Below are positions 37,252-48,656 of a DNA stretch of 64,000 nt, piece after piece. The notes beneath the pieces were generated by a model, which was given only the letters and a program-made list of their open reading frames with translations, made no database searches and was not told where the DNA came from. Position 1 is the stretch's first letter, and each line of letters opens with the position of its first letter. The stretch lies in contig OY856413.1 of assembly GCA_963693085.1 (NCBI GenBank), forward strand, positions 467,588,379-467,652,378. The letters are read 5' to 3'. A program made the translations under genes and the position numbers. Origin of the DNA: Alisma plantago-aquatica (lineage: Eukaryota; Streptophyta; Magnoliopsida; Alismatales; Alismataceae).

Positions 37252-39648
37252 TAAGAACATAAACTCCTTCTAGTAAGAACCCTAATAGGAAGTGTGTTCC
37301 CACACAAATACAAGTAGGAGATAGACATGCATCTGTGTGAAAATGAGTGACATTGAGGCAGGAAAAGAGATTAGTTGTAATATAGAGGGTTATTGTTTGT
37401 TGGATAATGAGATAGGAATGCTAGATGAAATGGAAGAGGAGTTTAGTATTACTTTGAAATTTTGGACAATAAGATTTGATAATAGAAGTGTGTGCACTTC
37501 TCTGATAAGATAAGATAAGATAAGATAGTTGAGGATAAGATGTGAATCTGCAAGAGCCTCAACCTCTTCTATAAAGGGAGACACCTAGTGGTAGGACACG
37601 TTATAGGGTTAACTCCTAGTTAGAGTGAGACCCAAATGGAGTCAGGAACCTAAACTCCAAGACATGAGGAATTATGACAAATATTTGTATGATAGGTCCT
37701 AAACTGGACTACCCTTGAGTGGATGAGTTGAGTTATTGTATGCATGATCCCTAGAGGCATGTCATACCCTGGATGTCCTTGGAAGGACCAAACCCTAGAG
37801 ACAGACTAAGTGGTTGCTTACATAGATGTGTATGATGATATGTGTACCTACCATCTAGGTGAGGGAGAGGGAGTCCCAAGACCCTGGAGAGGTAAAGAAT
37901 GGTAATATGTTGTCAGGCCATGTACATGGGTTGGCAGTCCTTGGTGTAGACTCTAAGGGTTGTTTATGTGAAATAGAGAGTTGGGTGAGAATATATCGTG
38001 AGTAGGGATCTAAGAAGAGAATACCATTTCATCTTTTGGTGTGGTTGAGCTTGAGTGTCTAGGTCATGCAATATGGATGACTAATGCTAAGGAGGTAAAC
38101 CCAAGGCCTTATACCAAAGAGGGAAAGTGGTGATATCTATTACATATAATGCTCATAAAGTTGAGTGAGCTCACAGGGGTTGAGCAGCCCCCCTCCCTCA
38201 GTATTGGGTTGAAGAGAATCCCACTTGGACTTTGATATATGTTTGATGATCCACTCACACAGGTTGGTTAAACACTACCATGCTAGTACATATGAAATAG
38301 GTCCAACCTTGAGAGGTGATGAATATGTATGAAATAACAGAAAACTTAGAAATGGTTTAATATGTTCTCTACCTAGTATTGGTTAGCCACATGAATGAAC
38401 ATGAAAATATGAAGTGACTAGCTAACCTTAGGACGAATCTTTGATATAGAACCTAGTTTGATATGAGGAAGTGAAAATGGGATAATGCTCTTCATAATAT
38501 TGAACTTAGTTGTAGTTGACATGAGGGATGTGTGATGATAAATTTTCCTTCTTCATAGTACACTTTACCTATTTTGGTCTACCATATGGTATGCATTGGA
38601 TAACGCACTTTGCATATGACATTAGATGAAATATTTGCACTTATAGCCCTAAACACATAAGGCATAATACATTGATCCCATTATATTTGAACGCTTCAAT
38701 TCTTGGTAGTAAGGCACCATCAATGATTTGGCTCTAGATGGTAGATCACGAGAGATAATGATATAATACTCAGGTAGAAAATGCATGGATGATATAATGG
38801 AAAATATGCCTAAAAGACGTGTTCCTTTGTGATAATATAAATGTAGCATGAGATCATTTCTATTGGTTTTTAATAAATTCTGATTTTATCTTGTTTTGGC
38901 GTAGGACCTTCCCTAAAAGGGTGAATTCACAAAATCAGTTTAAGAATTGAGGTAACATTAAATGCCACTTAAAACATTGATAGATTAAGTGCATAAAGCA
39001 CAAAAACACATATTTAAGTATGATCCTTTGGACCCATGTATGACCATCTCTAAGGAACATGAAGAAAAGTCACTATGGAAGTGACCAATAGAATGGGACC
39101 AGGCCCCGATGGGTAGGTCACCATGAGCCCAACAAAGGGACATAGGGAAAATTATGGGCTCCTTAAGACATGAAGGAAATTTGGGTGAAAGAATTATAAA
39201 GGATATAATGTTCTTGGGTGTTATCAAAGAAACCTCAAGCAAAATGTGTGATGAAATAAAATAAAGTTATAACATCAAATAAAGGATTATGACATCTCAA
39301 CAAAACTCTTAGGAAGGTTAGGGACACAAGTCAAATCTAAGATCTTGTAGGATGATCAAAGGTATACAAGATCTTTGAGGATGGATATGATCATGTGCTA
39401 AGTGCATAAGGCCCTTGGGGGTGAAGAGGAGATCATTCCAAAGGTACATATGCCCTTGAGATCTTAAGGGGATGAATGGGGCTAGTGAGACATGAGATGT
39501 AGATGAAAAGAAAATAGGTAGTCAAAAGATGATGTTTGAATAAGAATCTTAAAAAGAGAGTCACATTGCGTGAGAATGCATGAAATAGAAAGTGATATTT
39601 GAAACTAAAAGATATTCATGATATAGAGTCATTGATGAGGATGACTCA
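37252..39648. other. Element D internal DNA, unclassified
   Basis: About 2.4 kb between LTR G and the LINE. No ORF exceeds 85 codons and no gag, pol or host gene motif was recognised. A (GATAA)n microsatellite with about five units lies at 37504-37527. This is probably eroded non-coding interior of D, but an additional unknown insertion cannot be excluded. Confidence 0.4.
37504..37527 (+). repeat. (GATAA)n microsatellite
   Basis: Five near-perfect GATAA units. Confidence 0.85.
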
Positions 39649-39661
39649 AATAAAACTTAGA
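39649..39661 (+). repeat. Target site duplication of the LINE, left copy
   Basis: AATAAAACTTAGA at 39649-39661 is repeated exactly at 58370-58382. It abuts a T-run that is the LINE poly(A) tail read on the plus strand. Confidence 0.9.
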
Positions 39662-39679
39662 TTTTTATTCAACTAGAGA

Positions 39680-42600
39680 TTAACTTCTATTCATGCTGCT
39701 CTCTAGTGCAGACCAAAAGAGATCTATGTTGATATATAGATCTGAAACTAGCCATGGTGGCTTGAATAAACTGAAATTACAATAAATAAAAGAGTGAAGG
39801 GTATGTTTGGCTACTTCATCAGCAACTTTATTCAGTTCTCGAGGGACATGGAGTATCGTGAGCTGAATGGAGGTTCTTATGAGTTGAAATTTTCTCCAAT
39901 GCGGTTGGAGCTTGCTGGTGGGAAGCTGCTCATTATTAAGTAGGCTCACTACCAGACTGGAGTCTGAGAGAATGAGCACTTGAGATACTCCTAGCTCCTG
40001 ACAAAGCTCACCGGCTAGGATTACAATGTTGATTTCTGATTCGAGCACTAATGAAGAGTAGAAAGGGATTCCTCATCCGCATAGGCATCTTCCTACATTG
40101 TCTATGGCATGGATGCCGGCTCCTGCTCTCTTGGAGTTGTTATTGAATGGCGCGTCCACAAAGATGACATCATTTACTATATTCAGCTTGGTGAACCTGT
40201 GTGAGTCCCTAGCTCCCAGGGAGTATGATTTAGGCTGAGGAAGGTTTAGGATAGTTTGTGTTCTTTGCTTGATGAAATGGATTCACTATTGAGTATTAGA
40301 AGTAAGGTTCTTATGGACCTTGTCATTCCTTGCCTGCCATAAGTGCCAAGATTTTACAATGTTTTGTAAGAAGGATGTGCCACCATCAGCAACAGAGGTC
40401 AGATTATGGATCCACGCATCCTCATTGTCATTGAAGAAATCAGTTCCCTTACCAAGTCTGGACTAGACTTGCCTACTGGTATGACAGTCACGCAGGTAGT
40501 ATAAAAGGCTTTCAGGGGCATTGTTGCATCTATTGCAGGTGATGTCAACATCGATATGTCAGCGCTGTTTCTCGACATTTGTTAGGAGAGCACGGTGCTG
40601 AAGGAGCCTTGTGAAGATGTGCAAACGCTCTAGGATTTTTAGGTGCCAACTAAAGGCCCAGTTGCCTTGAGATTTGATGTTCCTATCTGAGTGAAGCTAA
40701 GAGTAAGCTGACTTTACGGAGAAGATGCCTGAAGCTTCAAACGACCATGACCAGGTATCCTCACTCGACTCAACAAGTGGAAAGGGAATAAGCTTGATTA
40801 TGTCTCAAAGTGTCAGAGGAAGAAAGTGATTGATAAAAGAGTAGTCCCATTCTCCATTCTCTAGATGCATAGAGCTAAGTTTCAGGTCGGCTAGGTCAGT
40901 TGGTATACACCAGGAGGGGTATAGCTCGATGATGGCTTCTCCATTAACCCATTTATCAATCCACACGTTTGTGTTTGTGCCTGAATTAATAGTCTTGTGA
41001 CTAATTCTTGAGAGGGAGTCAATGTGTTTTTTAATGAACGCCCAAGTTGAAGAGATGGATTTCTTACTTATTGTGCGGCCACACATATACTTCTCCTTCA
41101 TCACCCTAACCCATGGGGATGTGTGGTTAGTGAGGAAGAACCATACATTCTTGAGCATTAGAGTTGTGTTTTGGTCGTGGGCATCCTTGATACCCAGTCC
41201 ACCCATGACCTTAGGGGATGTAATTTTTTCCAAGAAACCAAGGACAACTTCTTTTGGTTATTGCCTCTGAACCAGATAAAGTCTTTGACCTGCTTGTTGA
41301 TGTCATCACAAAGGAGAGGGGAAAGATGAGCAGTTGGCATAGTGTAGGATAGAATGGATTGGAGCGTGGATTTGGCAAGGGTTATCTACCCAACTAGAGA
41401 GAGGTGCCTTACCGCCCACCATGTCATGCATTCCTGGATGGTGGTGGTGATTCTCTGGTGTGTTGCTCGATTAATTCTGTGGTGGAGTATAAGCACTCCG
41501 AGATAGCACCCTAGATCTTCAGTGTGATCGATCCCAATTTTTCTACAGAAAGCATGTTTCTCTCCTCTGGTAGTGTTTGATGAGAAGAAGCAACGAAATT
41601 TTGGCTTGGATACTTCTTGGCCCGATGCTTCAGCAAATAGGTTGAGGATGTCCAGCATGTTAGTAGCCTATGTGGGGGATGCCTCCGACATCAAGAGGAT
41701 ATCATCAGCAAAGAAGATGTGTGATAGGGGCATGCATTGGCGTGTGAGATGAATGGGTTTCCAGCGACCGTCCGTCACCGCCAAGTTAATTGATTGTGAT
41801 AATCGTTCCATACATAGCACGAACACATATAGAATCAACGGGTCCCCTTGGCGCACACCTTCCGAACAACAGAAGGGGTCGAGAGGGACTCCCTCCCACA
41901 GGATGGATGTGTTCCCAGAGGTAATGATGTTCATAATCAGCTTGACGATGATGCTGGGCAGCCCCACCTTGACTAGGGTATCTTCTATGAATGGTCATTT
42001 CATACGATCAAAGGCCTTAGACAGGTCCACTTTGATGGTTACCCATTTCGTATTGCCCTTCTTTTGTTTCATAGAATAAATGACCTCATGTACAAGAAGA
42101 ATATTGTCACTAATTCTCATGCCAGGTATGAAACTTGATTGAGTACCCACAATCCAATGCTTTAGATGTAATTTTAACCGTTCCACCAAAATTTTTGAGA
42201 TAAGTTTAAAGTAGCTATTGTTCAAGGAGATAGGTCGTAGGTCCAAGCACTTCACTGATTGCCTTTTCTTAGGAAGGAGAACCATATAGGAGTCAGCTAG
42301 TCGATGATCAATGTTCCCCGTGTTGAATGTGTCTTGTAAAAATTTGATGATTGAATTGTTAAGCTTACCCCAGTTAGATTGCAAGAATTTAGTATAGACT
42401 CCATCGGGCCCCAGTGCTTTGGAGGGTGACATAAGAAAGGTGGTGCTTCTAATTTCATCTAGACTAGGCATGTGTTAAATGAAGTTGCTCTTTTGAGGAG
42501 AGAGTTGAACAAGTCATCCCAGATAAGAAGTGATGACAATAGGCTGGGTTGGTGGCTGATTGCCTACTATCATGAGCCTGAGAAAGTAGCTACGAAGAAG

Positions 42601-43754
42601 TTGCTTGAGTTCCAATGGGTTGTCCACCCATTCGCCTTCGTCATTTTGCAGCCTGCTGATTTGAGAAAAGTGTTGCCTCGCCTTGATATAGGTATGAAAA
42701 AACTTTCTATTCCCATCCCCAGCTTGAAGCAGGTGATATGGGATTTTCGCTGCCAGTCCATTTCATCCTGAAGGAGGATTCTTCTATATTTCTCTTCAAG
42801 AGAGATAGATAGAAGGTCATTAGTGGAATTAGGAGAAATACTATTTTTTACCTGGAAATTATCGATTTTGGTCATGAGATTCCTTTTCACCTTGTTTGTA
42901 TTGCACCTTTGGGCTGTGTCCCACTTGATGGCCGCATGTTGGAAGATGCTCAACGCTTCTACGAAAGGTAGTTTCTCATTCCATTGTGATAGCAGTGACT
43001 TATGGAAGTACGGAGATATTGCCTAGCTTGCCTTCGTATGGAAGACCGACCTTTTGTGTCTTTGTTGTCCGATATTGTAGATAAGAATAGGGTTATGATC
43101 TGAATAGAGTCGAGGAAGGACCGTTGATTTGAAGCCACCATCAACTTATAACCATTCATCGTTAGCTATGATTCTATCCAGTTTTTCCAAAAGCCTTAGC
43201 CATTTGAAGGTATAGAAATGGCCATGCATTTTAATCTCTGAGAGACCTATTTTGATGAGGAGTTCTTTGAATAAGCGGCTATTGTGATGATCAAAGTATT
43301 TCCCACCCTTATTATCTGAAGTGTCTAGCATGGTGTTGAAGTCACCAACCACAACCCAAGCACCCTTGATAGTGGGGGCAATTTCCAACAGGTTGGACCA
43401 TAGAAACTAGCATTTAGTGGGGTTAGGGCTTCCATAGACAAACGTAATGTCTGAGGAGTATTTGATTCTACTATGAATAAACTGCTGGTGGTTGAAGATG
43501 ATATCCACTTTACATTTGGCGTCATCCCATAGGATCCAGATACCCCCAGAAAAGCCAAGAGCCTCTACTCTATGTGATGAGGAGTATCCTTGTTTTTTAA
43601 TCATATTATCCGCAGAGATGCCACTACAACGAGTTTCAATTAAGACTAGAACTTTGAGCTTGTATTCCAGTATATATTCCTTAAGTAGACAAAGTTTGTC
43701 CTTGGAGCAAGCTCCTTGGACATTCCAACATAAGATGTTAGACTTAGAATACAT
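39680..43754 (-). pseudogene. LINE ORF2: endonuclease, RT, zf-RVT, RNase H
   Basis: Start MYSKSNILCWNVQG at 43754. The APE endonuclease has the N of CWNVQG, the E of LIETRCSG, D and N of VVGDFNTMLD (near 43340) and SDHNPIL (near 43105). The RT shows GPDGVYTKF (near 42400), LRPISLNN, IKVDLSKAFDRMK (near 42010), RQGDPL and the active site FFADDILL (near 41700). A Cys/His finger, CNRCNN...LLYYLRDCH, lies near 40535. The RNase H carries its acidic residues in FVDAPF (near 40160), LESEIN (40045), ILSDSS (39965) and VADEVAK (39815). ORF2 would nick the target, prime reverse transcription there and degrade the RNA strand. It is broken into at least seven ORF pieces and is inactive. The terminal RNase H is typical of plant L1 elements. 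Confidence 0.88.
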
Positions 43755-43771
43755 GAAATGGAGGGGGTGCT

Positions 43772-44688
43772 TCAGTTAATAGCCACACATAGGCCCACTT
43801 CTTGGCCTATGTCAGCTATTACTTCCTCTATGAAGTCACCTATGTTGATAGTGTCTTCCATGATGAGATTCCCGTCATCAAAGTTGAGATGTTTTTTCTT
43901 GGACTGATTATCTCCCATGGCACTAACCACATGGGCAATCTTGCCCTTCTTGTGGTCCCTTCCTGGGCTGACTAACACATTCTGATAAATCACCTTCTAG
44001 TTTTTGAGCATAACTCCATTTCCATTACCCTTGTCTCCCCAAGTAAAGGTATTAGGAGGATCGCCAGGATTAGTGGGTGGGGCACTCTTAAACTAGAACG
44101 CACCCCCATAATTAGTGATAACACTCCGTCCCACAGAAAACTCATCATCGACAAGGACCACAACAGAGTTGTTGGCTAGGCTCCTCGACTGCGGTTGTGG
44201 TTCCTGAGTTTTTAGGCCTTTCTTCTTGTTTTTTTTATTTGAATACCTTCCAATCATCTTCATCGTCCATTACTATCTCGCTCGAGGAATTTCTTGGTTT
44301 GGCCCCTTCTATTGAGCTTTTGGCTGGAACAGACGAGGCGACTTGCTTCCCCCCAAGTTGTCCGCCGTTCTGAGCTGTGCGGCGCACGGGTTTGGGGGCA
44401 TGGATGGACTGGGAGTAGAGGAGTGATGTTGATAGTGCTGTTGCTGCTTGACAAGTAGATGGTTCCGATGGGATGAAGGGTTTAATGAAAGCGCACTTAG
44501 CGTCTGTGTGGCCCATCCTCACACATCGCATGAAAACTACGGGCATGTTTTCATATTCTAGATGGTATTTCTCACCATTGAGGAGGATCGTAGGCAGTAG
44601 AGGTTGGGCAGTGTCCACCTCTACAGCTAGGCGTGCGAATCTCCCTCGGTCTCCAGAAGAGGTTGTGGCATCAATCTTAGTCGTCTTT
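43772..44688 (-). pseudogene. LINE ORF1, C-terminal part (zinc knuckle)
   Basis: The C-terminal two thirds of ORF1, separated from its N-end by element F. It starts at the F junction with ...KTTKIDATTSSGDRGRFARLAV in pieces, followed by a degenerate CCHC-type block YENMPVVFMRCVRMGHTDAKC (near 44550; the first Cys is replaced by Phe), a low-complexity linker and an acidic tail ending near 43772. ORF1 binds the LINE RNA. It ends just 17 bases before the ORF2 start, a normal LINE arrangement. Confidence 0.82.
44684..44688 (+). repeat. Target site duplication of element F, left copy
   Basis: TCTTT at 44684-44688 and TCCTT at 57655-57659, one change. The LINE ORF1 reading resumes on the other side, which confirms the insertion point. 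Confidence 0.8.
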
Positions 44689-46300
44689 TGATGCGATTAT
44701 TTTGAGTCGCATTTATAGACCTGTTTTATTTGTGTTTTATGCATTTATTAGTCATTTTGGTGGTTAATATTATATAATTCATCTACTTTGGTCTATGATC
44801 CTTCTCTATGTCAAATCTCCCTTATTTCTGTATTTTTGAGCATAAATTATTACAAGAATATGTTTTGTTTCGGCTTATGTGGTTTCGTGTTGTAATTTTA
44901 GGAAAAACAAGTATTTGCTGTTGTCGATACTATCGACAGTGGTCGATACCATCGACCGGACCACAGGCAGCCAGCCGCAAGGAGCAGAAAAATCTCGATA
45001 CTATCGATAGGAGAGTCGATGATATCGAGATACCATGAGGTTGCTTCAGAAAAGAGATTCGATACTATCGACACAAATGTCGATACCATCGACTAGTGGA
45101 GCTACAGCGATGGTAAAAGGACAAAACCGACGCCTATGAATCTCGATACCATCGACTCGAGTCGATGGTATCGAGGTGGCATCAGTCGCGACAAAGAAAA
45201 CAAAAGAAGACCAGCCGATATAGTGCAGGGTCGATACCATCGACTCACGTCGATGGTATCGACATTGTTAGATACATGTTTGCTTCAGATTGATCTAAAT
45301 CCGATGGTTGTGATATTTTGGCGACCTAACTCAGTGATTATACCTAATGACAGCGGCCAAGAGCAATCTATCACATCATTAGCCACTGCACACGTCCTGA
45401 GAAGGTGTGGAGAGAAGAACGGAGCCCAGAAGCACATCCCAGCCGTTCTGGATTCCGAAGAAGACATTTTCCACCACCGAAAGGCAGGAGAACGCGTATT
45501 CTACGCCAAGGAACACTTGGATCTTCTCCGTTCAGGGGTTTCACCACTCGATCACATTTTTCTCCATGTTCCCCTTTTCTCTACCATGTTTTGCTTTGAG
45601 ATGAACATGCAGGGCTAATCCCTTTTGTCTTTAGGACCGGGAGTAGCCCGGGAAATCAGTGTATGACAATTTTATCATAGTAATTCATCATTTATCTCTT
45701 AAATCCGTGGTATAATTTTGTTTTCTCAATTATATTGTTATGCTTGATCACCATAATAATAATCTAATGCCCTTACTTTGAAAGAAGAATTAATGGTTGA
45801 AAAGAGACGGAATTGACATTAGTTGACAAATCCCTTGAACAAGGTGGTGTAACGTTAATGGTGGATACCGAGAGATCGGTTTTAATGCACCTAGTTTAGG
45901 GTATAGGTTACTACGATGGTGGAACTGACTTAGACATAGGTAGTGAATTGTACCACGACAGTGGGCAATTCTGATTTCAGGCCACTACCCGGATAGAGAG
46001 ATAAATATGAGTATCTATATAGAATTTATTACAATGAAAACCCGCAGTGAAACTGCAATCCTAAAGATATCATCTTGAATTGATTAAACTAAACATTTAA
46101 TCGATTGCTTCGTTTTGTTTTATTTTATTTTCTTTTAATTTTACAACAACCTCCAACTTTTTAACCGGTCTAGCTGATTGCGAGTAGTTAGTAGTAGTCT
46201 CCGATAATTCATGTGTCCCTGAGTTCGACTTGGGCCTCATAAAGGCCTATATTACATTGACGCGTACACTTGCGTTTCTACGCACGTAAAAAGCGTGTCA
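44689..46300 (+). mobile_element. 5' LTR of element F
   Basis: Starts TGATGCGATTA and ends GCGTGTCA, 1612 bases. It contains five pairs of the near-palindromic motif between 44923 and 45263. After them comes a C-rich, leader-like stretch (45370-45600) and AT-rich DNA to the end. A clear TATA box after the motif cluster was not found; ATTTATAG near 44705 is the best candidate but stands upstream of the motifs. Confidence 0.92.
44923..45263 (+). promoter_or_regulatory. Paired GTCGAT-NNN-ATCGAC motif cluster, 5' LTR
   Basis: Ten 15-bp sites start at 44923/44942, 44994/45015, 45058/45079, 45142/45161 and 45230/45249. Start-to-start distances are 19, 21, 21, 19 and 19. The outer hexamers are conserved and self-complementary, while the centre varies (ACT, ACC, GGT, GAT). 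Between pairs the sequence is unrelated. Pair 4 forms a perfect 34-bp palindrome around CTCGAG. The conserved arms and fixed spacing point to protein binding or to RNA hairpins; which one is unknown. Confidence 0.85.
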
Positions 46301-46306
46301 AGTTTT

Positions 46307-46324
46307 TGGCACCGTTGCCGAGGA
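46307..46324 (+). other. Primer binding site of element F (tRNA-Asp type)
   Basis: TGGCACCGTTGCCGAGGA stands six bases after the LTR. It differs at two positions from the TGGCGCCGTTGCCGGGGA complement of tRNA-Asp used by Athila-type elements. Confidence 0.85.
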
Positions 46325-46492
46325 CATGGTAGTTGTCGGCACTACGAGTGCAGCAAGCGGCCACTCTAGGCCACTTTTTATTTTTTTGTTTATTATTTTG
46401 AAATCATTTAAAAAAATTATATCTTATCTTTCGCATCTTGTAGTTGTCTAGCACGGTACTAAACTTAAAATTTCACTTTGGAGGTACTGTAC

Positions 46493-47668
46493 ATGGTGCA
46501 TACGCGTAGCACTGACTACACACAACAAGCACCAGAGGTTCCATTGCAGGGACCGGAAGATGAGGAGGATTTCAATCAAGACCATCTGGAAGAAATAGAC
46601 TCAGAATCCGAATAGGAAGAGATGGCAGAGCCACAGATAATATGGGAGAAGATCAAGGCTTCTTCATCTACTTCAAAGGGGCCGATCAAGAAGCAGGCGA
46701 TCAATATTCTAACATACAAGATTGACCCTGCGTTAATTAATTTGGTCAAGTCAAATGCATTCCACGGGCTCAAGAACAAAGACCCAGTCACGCATATAAG
46801 CCAATTTGTGGAAAATTGTGACATGATAAAAATTGACAGATTTCCACAAGAGACGCTTTACTTGAAGTTGTTCTCGAGTTCTCTGGAAGGAACTGCACGT
46901 GAGTGGTTGCACAATCTGGATGATGAATATGTGGAATCCTGGAACCACATGGTAGATGTTTTCTTTGAAAGGTTCTTCCCGCCCGAGAAGACCAATGACA
47001 TGATCAGGAAGATCCACAACTTCACTCAGAAGGCATGAGAGACCTACTCTGAGACCTGGGAAAGGTTTCAGATCATGCTTAGGCGGTGCCCACATCACGG
47101 GCTTGATAAAGAGACACATGTCAAGATCTTCTATTTTGCTCTCTCCGAGCATGATAGAAGTAACCTCGATTCAGCAGGCTCAGGATTCTTCTTGAACAAC
47201 ACAGACACGAGGTGTTGGGAAATCCTTAAGAACATGGCCAAGAAGCAATCTTGGGGCGACAGGGACGCCGTTGAGCACGTTTGAGTAGCAGAGGAGTCTA
47301 AAGCAATCAAGGAGCTGAATGAGAAGATGGACCTTCTCGCGAAGAAACTGCTTGCAAAGGAGGATACTGAATCCGAGGACGAGGCACAAGTCAAATTCAT
47401 GAGGCAGCAAGGTTATAGAAATAATGATTACTCATGGAGGAAGGACAAGAAGTTCTCTTGGAAGGATCCAAATAATGTTTTGCAGGACCCAAATGCAAAA
47501 CCCCAGCCAGTAGTGGAGGACAAGAGCACGGAGTTGCTCAACCAAGTGATAAAGCAAAATCAAGAATTAATGACTACTTTTGGCCAGCAGATAAAGCAAC
47601 AGGGGGAATTTATGAACCAGTTCGGGCAGACATTGCAGAGCCATGGGGCTTAGATGAGGACGATAGAG
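46493..47668 (+). pseudogene. gag of element F
   Basis: One frame from MVHTRSTDYTQQ at 46493, interrupted at 46613 (TAG), 47036 (TGA) and 47282 (TGA), and lost at 47651. The Retrotrans_gag core is at about codons 80-210: F-H-G-L-K-N-K-D-P, H-I-S-Q-F-V-E-N-C, L-K-L-F-S-S-S-L-E-G-T-A-R-E-W-L, W-N-H-M-V-D-V-F-F-E-R-F-F-P-P-E-K. After the second stop it continues ETYSETWERFQIMLRRCPHHG. The C-terminal third is Gln- and Lys-rich (ELLNQVIKQNQELMTTF), probably coiled coil. No zinc knuckle is visible, as is usual in Athila gag. Gag assembles the particle. The start was chosen because it is the first ATG in frame after the PBS leader. Confidence 0.85.
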
Positions 47669-47673
47669 ACATC

Positions 47674-48656
47674 CATGGCGTAGAGATAGCCAATCTGAAG
47701 AATCCGGCACACCAAGGTTTTCCGGGTAACACTAATATTCCAGGAGGAAACCAACAAGCGAAGGCCATCTTGCTAAGGAGTGGCAAGAAGCTTTTAAACC
47801 CCAGAGCTGATGAACCAAGTAAACCCCAAGCAGAAATTGAAGGTGAGGCCACTGAGGAGCTGCCCATACCGGTCACAGAACTAGTTGCAGATATAGAAGT
47901 GGATGCTACCGAAGATCCTATTGCAGATGAGGAGGAGACGTAGAAAAGGACACCTTATGTGCCACCGCATCAAAGGGAACAGGTTGTCCCGGTCCCATAT
48001 CCGAACAATGCAAAGGCAAGGAAAGTGGATGCCCAATTTAAAAAGTTTCTAGACAGTTTTAGAAAGCTTTTAGTCAACATCCCATTATTGGAAGCAATTG
48101 AGAAAATCCCTTCTTACGGTAAATTTCTGAAAGACATCATTACCACGAAGAGAAAAATCCCAGACATGGAGGTTGTAGTGCTTAAGGAGCAGGTGATGCC
48201 TTCATCATGGGCACATTGCCACCAAAGAGGCAGGATCCGGGCTGTTTCAACATCTCATGTTACATTGGGAAAGTAAAGTTTGGTGAAGCGCTATGTGACT
48301 CTGGGGTGAGCATAAACTTGATGCCCCTCTCTACATTCAAGAAGCTGGGATTAAAAGAGTCACGGCCGAGCAACATGACAATCCAATTGGTGGACAATTC
48401 TGTGGTGAATCCGTACGGTATTTGTGAAGATGTGCTAGTGAAAGTATATTGATTTGTATTTCCAGCAGATTTTTTCATCATGGAGATGCAAGATGAACAA
48501 GGCAATGAGTTACTACTCCGACGACCCTTCCAAGCTACAGCTGACATGATACTTGAGATGGGGAGAGGTCGTTTGACCTTGGGTATAGCCGATGATCACT
48601 TCGAGATGGTCATGCCTTCCAGCACTACGTCACTTAAAGCCAAGGAGTAGTGCCAC
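47674..48656 (+). pseudogene. gag-pol linker and protease of element F
   Basis: Sense resumes in frame +1 at 47674 (HGVEIANLKNP), through QQAKAILLRSGK (the conserved Athila linker AITLRSGK) and, after a TAG at 47941, RTPYVPPHQ and FLDSFRKLLVNIPLLEAIEKIPSYGKFLKD in pieces. Near 48205 a frameshift moves it to frame 0. The aspartic protease motif ALCDSGVSINLMPLS follows, with catalytic DSG at 48297-48305; many relatives have DLG. TGA at 48450 and TAG at 48648 break it. The C-terminal retropepsin block appears twice, as RRPFQATADMILEMGRGRLTLG (near 48520, cited in part) and GKPFLDIAHVMTKVEKGTL (48697 onward). Confidence 0.82.

Noticed and set aside
44923..45263. A CRISPR array or recombinase attachment sites
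   Set aside because: The repeats are short, alternate in orientation and sit in a plant retrotransposon. Spacers are recurrent between LTRs and not unique, and no cas or recombinase gene is present.
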